From the NCBI GenBank assembly GCA_900642245.1, contig CAAAJI010000003.1, positions 700,246-764,245 on the forward strand: a stretch of 64,000 nucleotides of DNA, in the 5' to 3' direction. How positions within the stretch are numbered: position 1 is the stretch's first letter; every line of letters starts with the position of its first letter. A program made the translations under genes and the position numbers. The notes under the pieces are model-generated. The model ran no database searches and was not told the DNA's origin. It saw only the letters and a program-made list of their open reading frames with translations. Positions 31,426 to 42,989 of the stretch are shown here, one piece after another. This DNA is from Fragilaria radians (Eukaryota; Bacillariophyta; Fragilariophyceae; Fragilariales; Fragilariaceae).

Positions 31426-34071
31426 TGTCATAAATCTTCTAAAATAATTTTATTCTTGATTCCATGTCAACGATGGCGCTTCCATAAATCAATAGGTTGA
31501 AACAACGTAGCTGAATCCTGCACAAGGCACCTGCGCAAATGAGCATTAACGACGAGAAATGTGCAACGAACATGATACTTAAAGCCACTACTTCCTTGTG
31601 TTGAGCAGTAGATCAAGATCTAGAGTGCAAAGTGAATTGTGACAATTCAAGTTGGGTGATGCTAGTACAAAATCAAGTGTATATGCGGTCAACCTGGACT
31701 ATCAAGGTGCAAAGCCTTACACAAGATTTGATGCAAGTATGCATTCGAAAAGGAGATAGGAACGAGCATGGGAATTCCATCTGCTCGGGAGATTGTGATT
31801 ACATCATCTTCAAGTGAAGAATTTCGTTGAATAGTTGAAATTTTTGTTTTAGAATCATCCCAAACATGAAGAGGAATTGAAAAGTCAAAAGCCTTTGTGG
31901 ATAAACAGCTTGTTAGACCATGTCGTATGCATTTTAGGCTATTGTTTTTCTAGACAAGGTAACTGAAAATCGCAAAAACGTAATAACGTTTCTAACGCAA
32001 CGAAGAAGCCGTAGTCTTACTTAATTTAAGTTGAATTGCTTAGGATAAGACTTGCCTCAAGCGAGTGAAGTTTCGATTTTTCAACATCATCATCAAGCCA
32101 TTGATCAAATTATGCATTAAATCAGAGGTACTTCATTCAATCCAGATCTTCAAAAATCTATTCCACTTTCTGTGTCATCAGTAATTCGATGTACATAATA
32201 TAAAGAGAACTCTGTTAGATTGCTTGTAAAGTCTGTGAAGTAAAGAACACATAAGTAAAAATTGAGACTTGTTATCCTCTATTGATTTCTGGAATTAATT
32301 TGAAGACCTCTTATGTGGTTCGATGTTGAGAATTGCAAACCAGCACAAGTGGGCCAATACTGGATAACTTTCATGCAGCAAAGCATATTCAGTTAGATTG
32401 AGATGAGCAGTGAGAAGAAGTAGTCTAGAGAGCTTCATAATCAGTATACTTCTTCTAGGGCACAAATTACTTGAAGCATGTAACTTATATCAGCATTAGT
32501 GCAAATAAGCCAAAATAAAACTCTAAAACTGTTAACACAATATGACAAGTTCAGGCAGAATGTAATGATCTCAACGTCACCGCTTAGTCTATTCATGCCG
32601 CATACTCAGAGAATTAAGCTAATACATGAAAACACGACTCAAGTCAAAAAAAGGAAAGCTCATGAGCATTGCACTTTCTTTTTGGTGAAAATGCTATCTT
32701 AATTAAGTGGAATACCTCGTTAACAGGTACCGACAGTGGTTGAATGCACTTGATGTGTCCAACTTCTTACTGAAACTAGATCATATAAGTGAAAGACGTC
32801 CCATGGAATATCAACAACCGATCGCCTTTCAGTCAGGAAATCATAGTTTTAATGTAATTCTAAGCTGAAGAAAGCATGTGGTCCAAGCACCTAATAGTTC
32901 ATTTTTCTTCAGCTAAGTCTGACTAAGAATTTTCTTGGTTTTTAATGGGGAAAGTGCTGGTTGCGTTCAAACGCCTTCTTCAATGTATACCATACTAAGT
33001 ACTCATGGATCCTAATCCAGTGACAACAATGCGGTACATGACGTCGATTGCATTTGAAATACCCGCTCTATGTTGAAATATAACTCTTTACCCTATCTTG
33101 AAGGCTTTGATGAATCAATGAGAAAAAGAAGCAAAAGCAGCAAATAAAATGACTTAGATATCATGGGAATCGGGACATCGCAAAAAGGTAAATTGTGCTC
33201 GTTAATAAAGAGAAAGTTGTGAAACAGTATTGCAATACACACAATGACTACGGCATTCTATGGATGAAATTTAAGTTCTACTAAATAAATAGACATGATG
33301 ATTTCCAGCTTTTGAACACGTAGTATAGCCAAGCTTTATAACTTAAAAGTTGTATAGAGAATAATGGGTCAAAATGTCGGTGCTGACGAAATATAGATAG
33401 ATTTATCTGAATAAAGAAATATTTGTGTCTAGTGACTCTGTTTAACTCTTAGTCACCAATAGTACATCATGATATTTTAATTTCCCTGCATTCCTGGCCT
33501 AAAAATACCCTTAAGTAACAAAGTTGACTTAATAGCAGAAAATATGAATTTAAAATTGATGTTGCTGTCACTAAGAACACGAATTGTGGACTCTAAATTG
33601 AAGGATTTGTGAGTTTCTCAGGAAATGTTTGGTACAAGAGTTCATCAGAAATATAGTAACAGTCTTTATTCGATTTTTTAGTTTCCCTAGGACAAACGCT
33701 TATTTGTTTTCACTTTGACAACTTACTCGAGAATCCAAGAATCTAAATTTGATTGAGACGTTACGATTTGCGAACAATATATCTTAAAAATCAAGGAACA
33801 CGAGACGGCTACAGTGTGACAAGATCGCATATAGGAAAAACTTTGAGCATACACAATTTGCGTCCTTTTTTGCCCAAAAAGAAAGGGAAATTGAGTGTAC
33901 AAACTAAAGTTAACAATATTGCGTTGAAGGGTAACAGCCTGGTTTTCAGTGTATAACATAACTAACATATTAGGGCATATACTCCTTGTAAGAATCAGAA
34001 TAAGTTATGTGAGCTTGATGGTGATACCGAAAAGAAAGGAGTCAACCACTGAAATCTTACGTAAACCTCAT
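31426..34071. other. Spacer with no recognised gene
   Basis: 2.6 kb of AT-rich sequence. Short frames such as 31632-31817, 32499-32702 and 33723-33968 match nothing I know. No LTR terminus or retroelement motif was found. Confidence 0.5.
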
Positions 34072-35625
34072 CTATGCAGTGTAATTTTCATTATCATTGT
34101 CCTCGTCCTCCTCAAATTTACTCAGCTCATCCAGCTCATCGAATATTTCCAAAATGTCATCGTCGCTGTCATCGTATTCGATATCAAATTCTACTTTTAG
34201 GTCATCTCGCTTGACTAACTCCAGATGTGATATCATCTTTAACTCACCATCGCAAAGTTCAAGCACTTCATGCCAGAGAGGCTTTGGGAGTGAAATGCAT
34301 TGCTTGAGAGCAAGAGCTCGAGCACATGCAATTGGCTGATACTTGCCAAGTAGACATTCAACCTCCAGGGTATTTTTTTCAAATACATGCTTTCCAGTGA
34401 AAAAACGAAAGTCTAATGGTTTATACTTCCCAGATAAAACTCCTTCAATTGCGGCATCCACACCTCCCATATAAATATTAGCCCCTGGTGAAATTTCTTT
34501 GGCACCATCGAGATCGCGAAATCCATGAATAATTGTAGCAGGTGCATGCTGCTCATCGGGGCCACCGACATAGACCGCACATTCATTCCCGAATGCCATC
34601 AGAAATCTTTGCACGTCCGAATACGGTCCATATTTTGCTACATTCGTTCGAGAAAATGATCCTTCTAGGACTAGCTGAGCCAAATGTCTTGTCAACTTAA
34701 ATGCCATAGGTCGATTCAAGACTAAGGCGGATGTTGACCCAGACTTTTCGTCGCGCTCAACTACTAAACATACTTCTTGCCAAGTTTCCTGAAAAGAAAT
34801 ACAGAAAAAGAGATGAGGTAAAGAGACAAAGGCACGAATTAGTCTAATATTGCTCACCTGATTTTCTAGGTACATTCGAAGAAATTCCATGGATTCATCA
34901 GATAACTTGAGGGGGTCTATTTGCCCCCCCACTGCAGATTGAGAAATCCTTTTTATTTCCTTTTCACATAAAATCTGAGCTTTTCGATACCACAAAGCGA
35001 CGCGGTCTCCCTCATTCAATTGCTTCTGTAATTTAGCCCCCAGGATACTTCGTTTGTTATTTCGATAAAGTTCAACTTCTAGGGGTAAGCGCGCCACCAA
35101 GCCTCCCACTTCTGGCTACATTATCATTTATAAAGAGGAACAAATCAAATTATAAGGAAGAGTCTCACTCGAATTTGCAAACAATTCAGTCGAAAGGTTA
35201 AATTAGATAACTCGTACCTCAGCAATTTCGTGGGCCCATATCCCTTTCAGATACTCATCGGCTAAAGACTTTGATTGAGATCGAAGGACATCAAGATTCT
35301 CCTTGGAAACGGGTTTAAGAGGATTATCATCAATTTCCATGTCTGTGGGTGATCCACGTTCCGATAGGTTTTTCCGGAATTTACGCCAATCTCCAAGCTC
35401 ATTACTATCGATATAGTCATCTTCATCTTCGTCTTGATCACCACCAATGGAGCCCTCACCAAAATCATCGTAGAAATTACCGAATATCTCGGTTTTAAAT
35501 AAACGAATTTGTCGACGACTGATAGATGATGAAACCGAATGTAAGCCCAATACTGAGTTAATCAATAGCAGATAAACTACTTCAATCCCTTTGAACTTAG
35601 ACATGACAAGTTTTGATATTGCCAT
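34072..35625 (-). CDS. AlgH/UPF0301 (DUF179) family protein with N-terminal leader
   Basis: 460 residues from exons 35625-35218, 35115-34858 and 34788-34072. Intron 1 is 35116-35217 (GTACGA...TAG, 102 bp) and intron 2 is 34789-34857 (GTGAGC...CAG, 69 bp, in frame and without a stop). The N-terminus has a signal-peptide-like stretch (GIEVVYLLLINSVLGLHS); a second Met at 35604 would serve equally. An acidic linker follows. The C-terminal half is the AlgH fold, with LVLNRPM, the VYVGGP block, IIHGF and the NIYMGG repeat. AlgH proteins have a known fold but unsettled function; plant and algal members are often plastid proteins. The last 25 residues are almost all Asp/Glu. Plastid location here is inference. 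Confidence 0.82.
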
Positions 35626-36502
35626 TTCTAAGAAGGTTGAATTGAAAATGAAAACCGCTGACGTTATACTAGATTCATCACCAGTACAGTGCTGCAAATT
35701 TGGTCAGATTCCCTATCCTGTTACGGACTCACAAGTCCAAAACCCGTATGGAAAAATTGGGCCACTGGAAGCCATTAAAAAAGAATTTTAATAACTATTC
35801 CTATGATCCATAATCTGTCGAGAACAAATCAGATTTCACAGTGTAAAGACACGGAATATTTTGTGCCAGACAAGTTGCGTGTGGATATAGACAGAGCCAT
35901 GTAAGGATTTGTATTAGAGTCTCGATCCGGTCATGAAGGATTACAAAAATGTTTTGGAAATAATCCTAGATTTCTAGTTAAAAAGCATCGCACAGAATTT
36001 GTAAAGAGAAGAAAACATGCAATTGGATGAGAAGCAAAAGGAATTTTCAACTTTGTAAAAAGGATTCTTACATTGCCTTTCTTAATTCCTCTAATACCTC
36101 TAATTACCCCACACACATGCTAAATTAAAGTTACCAACTGATAAACTAACTACAAAGTCGTAATATCGTAAAATCTAATATATTTCTTCATCTACATCCT
36201 GATTCCTGAAGAGAGCAAAGTTGAGGGACACTCAAGCTTGTAAGATACAAATCAATTTCTTGAGGTACTTTATGCCTAAATAATGAATTGGGCAGGAAAA
36301 ACTTCATGTTCTACGAAACATTCTAATTCAATACATTTGTTTTGCTTTTTGGTTGGATGCGATATGTAGTGCTCGGCTTGTTAACGGCTAATGGTAACAA
36401 TCGACTTCGAAGATGGAAACTAATGATCACCGTTCAAAGTATGAAGTATCATATCATATCGTGAAAAACTGTGGCTGGTCCCTAGAAGTTAAAATGTCTA
36501 AC
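35626..36502. other. Spacer between the AlgH-like and MORN genes
   Basis: Nearly 900 bp without a recognised gene. The first part should hold the promoter of the AlgH-like gene; the remainder is downstream of the MORN gene. Confidence 0.45.
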
Positions 36503-37447
36503 TTAAAGCTCAATAAAAGTGTTCTTGAATACATCCCCCTTTACTATAATCTTTGCTTCTTCATTATTCTTTGCAGTCTCTTTTAGTTTCTGAATTTTTC
36601 TGGAAATAGTATCTATCATGTTGTTTAACTCGCTAGTCCCAGATATCTTTTGCATGACCTTCAAGTCCATATCGACCAACGGCTCACCAGAGATCCATTT
36701 TCCTTCATAATTGACGCTTCCATCGAGGTTAAGTAATTTCCCTTCGCCATGAAATTCCCCTCGTTTGAATCCTCCAGCATATATACGATTAGAAATTTTG
36801 TAAATTCCATATCCATGTGGTAAATTGTCAAAAAAGTCACCGATATAAATAGTTCCATCATGCTTTATCAAGGTTGCAGACGGACCGTGCATTTTTCCTC
36901 TGTAAAAGGGACCCTGGTACCGATCACCATCATTAAATATACACTCTCCTTGTCCATGCGGAATGTTATTGTCAAGAGATCCAGTAAACCGACCCGACTT
37001 GCCACTGGGGGTTTCAAAACAGCACTCGGCAATTTGTTTGTGATACTTAGCCTTGAAAATCGGCTCTGATTCTCCTGATAATGCGGACATCTCGTCGAAT
37101 CCGGTTTCTAGGGGAGTCGAATTAAAAACGATATACTCCTTAGTAATTGGTGATATTTGTAGTTCCACTCCGTCGGTCTTAATGTCAGTAGAAAGAAGAA
37201 TTCGAACGCGTAGAGCTTCCTCCAAATCACTAAGAACATTTTTAGAATTTTCAAACATAGCTGGTTGTTCTCTTGGCATCTTATCATTAATCGTAATAGG
37301 ACTCAAAACATCTTTTCCAATCTCCCTAGAATCACTTTTTACTAATGTCCTGCCTTTTACTCCAGATTGACTTTCAGTATGAGTTATCTTCTCATCACTC
37401 GACTTTGATTTCGAAGAAAACGCGAAGAACAGCCTATTACGCCCCAT
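36503..37447 (-). CDS. MORN-repeat protein
   Basis: 314 residues, single exon, ATG at 37447. Residues 1-150 are Lys/Ser-rich and mostly disordered. About five MORN repeats lie at 152-257, recognisable by GxxxxGxGxxxxxDGxxYxG spacing: GRFTGSLDNNIPHGQGE, RYQGPFYRGKMHGPS, IYIGDFFDNLPHGYG, IYAGGFKRGEFHGEG and NYEGKW. A short Lys/Glu-rich helix ends the protein. MORN arrays are elongated beta-hairpin scaffolds, often found at membranes or the cytoskeleton and sometimes attached to PIP kinases. No catalytic domain is present here, so a scaffold role is likely. Confidence 0.85.
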   Translation of the reverse strand: MGRNRLFFAFSSKSKSSDEKITHTESQSGVKGRTLVKSDSREIGKDVLSPITINDKMPREQPAMFENSKNVLSDLEEALRVRILLSTDIKTDGVELQISPITKEYIVFNSTPLETGFDEMSALSGESEPIFKAKYHKQIAECCFETPSGKSGRFTGSLDNNIPHGQGECIFNDGDRYQGPFYRGKMHGPSATLIKHDGTIYIGDFFDNLPHGYGIYKISNRIYAGGFKRGEFHGEGKLLNLDGSVNYEGKWISGEPLVDMDLKVMQKISGTSELNNMIDTISRKIQKLKETAKNNEEAKIIVKGDVFKNTFIEL

Positions 37448-38643
37448 GTCGGTGGAAGGGATAATAATAATTCAGGTTTGTGAGATTACTGTCACGACAG
37501 AAAAAGATAAAAATCTCAACGCACGTGGGTATGGGATTGAATTCAATGCATCGCGTAATATAATACAGGCTGAAAATTTGCATTTACGACCAAATTTCAA
37601 GGGAATCACGTGCCTAAACCGCAAAATAAGTGACTAGGTAACTACCACTGAAAAATTAAAGATATGCAACTTTTTTGGAAAAGTTAATTGATGGTTTGAG
37701 CAATCATCCCTCAGAGTAGAAAAATTGTGATTTTTGGGATTGTATTAGTTTAAAATAAAGTTACCACCTGCTAAGTGAGTAAAACCCCCTCCCATTCAAA
37801 TCTTGGATGAATGATGGAAAGAAGATGAATGGTTGATGAGAAACCACGACCCTGAGCGGAAGTTGGAATTTAGTCACGAACCTGCTGCTCTAAAGTATGT
37901 CAGGCAGAGTAATATTATTTAATAATTGGTATCAAATTATTTGACAAGATGTTTGCGTCCTTCTGGATTTGATAAATATATGTCTTGAACGAGAAGATTA
38001 TTCCTTTTTCATGGGATGAATAATTCCTTACAGAAGAATCTAAACATATTATGACCAGGCACTGATACAGTAATATACATAATATCTACAAAAGCAAAGT
38101 TTCTCTACAATATTCCCGCAACAAGATCAAGCTCATCTCAATAAAAATCTTAATGTGGTCAATTCTGCATACATTTCAAGAATAGCAGAATGTTATGGAT
38201 CTTTTTCAAGACGAATGGATTTCTTCACGTGGGAAATTAAGTGACTTCTCTAGAATAAGTTGTCACAAGAAGAAATTATGATCCAAATAACACAATATCT
38301 ATAATGTGGATCCTTTATTCAAATCTTGTATGCAACTACAGTATCTTATCCAAGAGTTTGCTTTGACTCTCAAGGAATTAGGGGTAGAGATCAGTTGTAT
38401 GTCAAAAAAGCAAAGCCCAAAGTAAGCCCCTACAATAGTTGGATCTCAATAGCTACGTTGTTACTTATAACAAATCTTATCACTTAAGCATTAAGCAAAG
38501 TGTTTAGCTCTTAGTTGCATAGTATGGGACAATAATTATGTCAAGTACTTGCATCATGTAAATCGCACGAGAGTTTTGGACCAAGTGACATTCCAAAAGA
38601 ATGATTGACAGCCTCATAAATCCTACAAAAAATACAAATTAAC
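37448..38643. other. Spacer between MORN and SufE-MnmA genes
   Basis: 1.2 kb between two divergent genes, so it must contain both promoters. No open frame of note and no recognised motif or repeat. Confidence 0.45.
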
Positions 38644-40842
38644 ATGACAAATCGACATCGAACTCATAACCACTGCTCTGCTTTGTTACTCTTCATCCGA
38701 TTTTACGCTTGCTTCTCTTTTTCTTCAAATCTTGATTGGAAGCCAAGACGAAACATGGTGGGATCTGTGAGTTGTCAGCAAGATAAATTAGGTTCAAGTC
38801 AAACAGAACAAGACGTACATCGGTTCCTTGTCCAATTGGGATTAAATTTTGATTCTTATCGACGGCGGTTTGACTTCGGTGGCTTCTGGCAGCGTAAAGC
38901 AATAGATTCTGTTGGAGTAGTGAGTATCTTCATGCACATGGATTAAATTCATCGGAAGCACAACGACAAGCAGAACGGCCATACCATGTAAAGTTTGAAC
39001 GTGAGCGAGTAACTCGTGATGGTATCATATTTCGTGTAATTGTTGATGGAGGACGTCGCATTGAGACTTACAAACTTGGTGACTGGAATGAAACAATTCA
39101 GACTAACTCCACTAGCCCTTTGTTTGGCAATGAGTCAATTCTTCGGCGACGAACGTACTGGAAAGGGTATAATCATGTTACGGAATCTTTCACGTCAAAT
39201 GGTTCGAAAGAAGTAACAATTCGATACTTAGAGGACAATTTATTAGTTGTTGAAAGGATTTTCCAAAGAGTAAACTCCGACAAAAGATTTATTTCCACAG
39301 AGTATTTTGAACCTAGATTTGATGAAGAACAAACGAACATATTTTCCTCTAAAGTGATGCGAGTGCCAGGGTGTATTGCCACCGTTGAACTATGCACTTC
39401 CTTGATCCTTTCAGGAAACACCTCTAGGGTTAAAATCGATGGAGAAGCAGATTCTATGATTAGTCGCGGTATGCTTGCACTTTTAAGTCAGGAGGTAGGA
39501 AAAATGAGTTCAGAAGACTTTCTTTCTTTAGATCCCTCAAATATTGCAGATCTTTTGGGATTGCGTCAAGTGCTTTCATATGGTAGAAATGATGGTCTTG
39601 CAAGTATGACACAGCTAGCCCAGTCACAACTACGATCAATTCTCCTCGGCACGGATAAGGGTGAAGCCCAGGTTTCTTCAAGTGTCAGCAAGAAAGGTGT
39701 TACTGTTGCGCTACTTCTTTCCGGTGGAGTTGATTCCTCCGTTGCTTTAAATTTATTGAAAAAACAAAGCTATGATGTGACTGCATTTTATCTTAAGATT
39801 TGGCTTGAAGATGAACTTGCGCATTTGGGACAATGTCCTTGGGAAGATGATGTTCGAATGTGTGAGGCTGTATGCGCACAGGCTGGAGTGCCTTTGGAAA
39901 TTATTTCTTTGCAACAACAGTACAAAGACAGAGTTATATCTTATACTATATCTGAAGCAACTAAGGGAAGGACTCCAAACCCAGATATCATGTGTAATTC
40001 GCGAATTAAATTTGGGTGCTTTTACGAAGCAATTGGTCATCGTGGATTCGATTTCATTGCGACAGGTCATTACGCTCAAATTCACACAGATGAGATTACA
40101 GCACAGAGAAAGCTTCTCAGAGCTCCTGATCCAGTAAAAGATCAAAGCTATTTTCTATGTTCCCTCACCCAAGAACAGCTTCAAAAGGTAATTTTTCCTA
40201 TTGGTAATTTGCAAAAGTCAGAAGTTCGAAATCTTGCTGAAGAGTTCGATTTACCAAATAAAGGCAGACCTGACTCGCAAGGGCTATGCTTTCTTGGTAA
40301 ATTGAAATTCGATGATTTTCTTGGTGCTTATCTTGGTGAACGTCCTGGCGACATTGTAGATGCAGCTAACGGTGACATTTTGGGGAAACATAAAGGAGTA
40401 TGGTATCATACTATTGGTCAAAGAAAAGGAATAGGAAAAAGGTTGAAATCCGAGGGCAACCTCCAGAGGACCATGGTATGTGGTTTCGAAGGATACTGCT
40501 CAAGATTTAGTGTATGTTTCAAATGAATACGAGGAAGAAAAATTTACGGCAGCACGTACAAACGTTTTCATTGAGGACATCAATTGGGTGTCAGGATATC
40601 CGCCATCTCGTCTCTATGATGCGGACAATAATTTTTGTACTGCCTTATTTCAAATGAAAGTTCGTCACGGCCCGAACATCGTGTTAGGATCTCTTTGTCT
40701 CAATGCTATAGACGCGGGCAAAATTCTCCTGGAAAAGAAAGACGGAGGCCTTGCTCCCGGGCAATTTATTGCACTTTATGAAATTGATAATGTTGAATGC
40801 CTCGGAGGCGGAATAATTAGCGAAAAATATTGGGTCGAATGA
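38644..40842 (+). CDS. SufE-MnmA fusion: sulfur acceptor plus tRNA 2-thiouridylase (one frameshift)
   Basis: The fused protein is about 705 residues if exon 1 (38644-38893) is joined to 38974 (80-bp GTAAAG...CAG intron) and one extra A near 40447 is discounted; the base count is then divisible by three. Exon 1 gives a secretory-type leader (ALLLFIRFYACFSFSS). Residues about 85-210 are an unassigned strand-rich region. A SufE domain (about 212-310) has VPGC with persulfide-acceptor Cys217, then VKIDGEADSMISRGMLALL and GRNDGLASM. MnmA follows: PP-loop SGGVDSS at 333, Cys424 in TPNPDIMCNSR, Cys522 in DSQGLCFLGK, TIGQRKG, and after the shift GPWYVVSKD. MnmA thiolates U34 of tRNA for Lys, Glu and Gln. 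A plastid location fits both domains and the leader. The exact intron edges are uncertain: acceptors at 38958 or 38970 also keep phase. Confidence 0.85.
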
Positions 40843-41639
40843 CTTGTCGTTAACAAACACTCTGATTTTCAAAAAGATCCAGTGATATCCATGTATTTCC
40901 AAAGCACGAGTGTTATTGTCCATGACCTGGCAACACTGACTAACTTTGGGATCAATTTTCTATTTTGGGAATTTCGAAACATTATTTGCATCTTATGCTC
41001 AGCTAGTCAAGGCAGTCTAATCCAGATTTTGCAATCCGAAACAATTGTATCTTAGCGCATAGGTCAACTATTGCTTATTTCTTTGCTATCTTGCCTTTGA
41101 TGTTCAAATGTGAAAGCCCACGTCATCACTTTTTTTAGTTGTATGAGTAATGCTATGTTGATCTCCAACTGACTTCAACAAATTTGTGGATTATGTACCC
41201 TGGAAGCTGTACACTAGTGCATCCTGTATACCTGTGTAAGGCAAGTCAGTTGATATTGGCAATTTGAATTTCAATTTTTTGCATTCTAATTCCATATCAA
41301 ATCTCCTTCTTAATTCAAAGTGACAGTCTTCAGAGTTTATTTCTTGGAATAAATAAGTTATAGCAAACAATTCAACATCAATATCCAGAAGATTTCTTGC
41401 AACACCAGTGTAATGTACTCTACATAATCGTGGAGGACATAACAAAAGTCCATTTATGTACCGCTGAAGCGTATAGAATGAAGTTTGTGCGATGGTGCAA
41501 GAATGATCGGGTATGAAGCAGCCATTGCAAGTAGAAGGAAAAGGATACATGGAAAAAACATGGAGTGAAAGCCTTTGCTAGTCTGCATTGAAGAATGATC
41601 AATATCCTGAGGTTTGGATTACAGAGCTTGAAGATTTGC
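40843..41639. other. Spacer downstream of the SufE-MnmA gene
   Basis: About 800 bp without a recognised gene. Minus-strand frames at 41191-41550 and 41420-41650 are not identified and adjoin Copia debris. Confidence 0.4.
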
Positions 41640-42760
41640 GCACAAAGCATTTGTGATAGGGTCCATCATTTCAGACAATCAGTTTATGATCTTCATCATG
41701 AACAATTTGACATCTCATTAAGAGCTTCAATTGGCATTTAAAGAGAAGTGCATTGGGCAAAAAGAGACTCCTCTTTCACTTGATGAGATTAGAGATGAGC
41801 TTAACCTTTGTTTTACAAGACTCAAGTTGAGAATTAAAGGGAAATCAGGCATTATTTAGAGGGTAATCTACAGGGAAATGATGAAGTTGTGGAATGATTG
41901 GACAAATACTTGGAGAATAAATATCAAACTTAGCAACATGGTGGGACAACCGTAATTCAAATAATGAAGCTTGCTGTGTGTGCTAACATAGATCTGGACA
42001 TCTGAAGAGAAATTAATTAAAATTGAAGATACAAATAATCAAAACAACAATAAGAGTACAGCAAGTTGTGTTGGAAATCAAGACAGGCAGATATTTGGTT
42101 CTACAGATGTTACATTTCTGAAATGACAAATTTTAAAAATGTCACAAGATTTTTGAATTTGAGTTTGTACTACATGCGGAACACTACTGTCATTTTGTGG
42201 AAGGGTTGCATGGCATTATGGACATTCATGAAGAGATTACTGTTGGAAACGGGAAGTCCATGATTGGAACCAAACTGGGAAAGTTGAAGAGTAGAGTGGA
42301 ATACATTGACTCTTTTACATTTGATATTTACATTGAATAATCATCAGCCTGTATCTGATTGTTGAGTAACCCTCTTCAGTATGAATAAAGCTGATTCAAC
42401 TTAAGCAACAGAAAAATCTCAATTTGTCCGCGCTGGACTGAAAGACAAAATATGAAACAGAGTTGACAACAACTGCTTCACCTAATATCTTGGTGACAAA
42501 GTCAGAAGGAAATGACCGTGTGAAATTCTATTTGGATGTAAGCTAAATTTGAAAGTTTTCTAGTTTTTCATTCAAATTGTCCTTTGCACATGAAATTTGA
42601 GAGGCCAAAAATTGGAGTCAAATAAGAATGGAGAAGAAAACCAATAAAGCAGTCAATCAAAGCACAAGTGAAAGAAGAGAAAAGTGACGCTATTTGAAAT
42701 TATTGCAAGAATTCTGGACATGAAAATCCAAATTGCTTCAAATTGTCACAAAAAAGTCTT
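41640..42760 (+). mobile_element. Decayed Copia gag fragment with zinc knuckle
   Basis: Readable pieces are ISDNQFMIFIMNNL, ELQLAFKEK and LSLDEIRDELNLCFTRLK (41670-41830), matching the gag relic at 12.2 kb. A CCHC knuckle at 42695-42736 reads NYCKNSGHENPNC; its first cysteine is now a TGA stop, one base from TGC or TGT. No intact frame remains. Confidence 0.7.
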
Positions 42761-42989
42761 TTAAAGAAAGAAACTTTGCTCAAACTATTGGCTTTGTCAA
42801 GAAATCTCCAATCATTTCCGCAGTTGGGCAGGATTTTACTCAATTTAGGGATTATGAGATCCGAAATGTAACAATAACTTTTATCAAAGTGTCTAGTCCT
42901 TTATTCAGAACTAGTTTTGCCATTTACTTCTATCTTCATCAAACTCTGGTTATCTCAATAGACAACATTCAATTTAATAATCCGACCAT

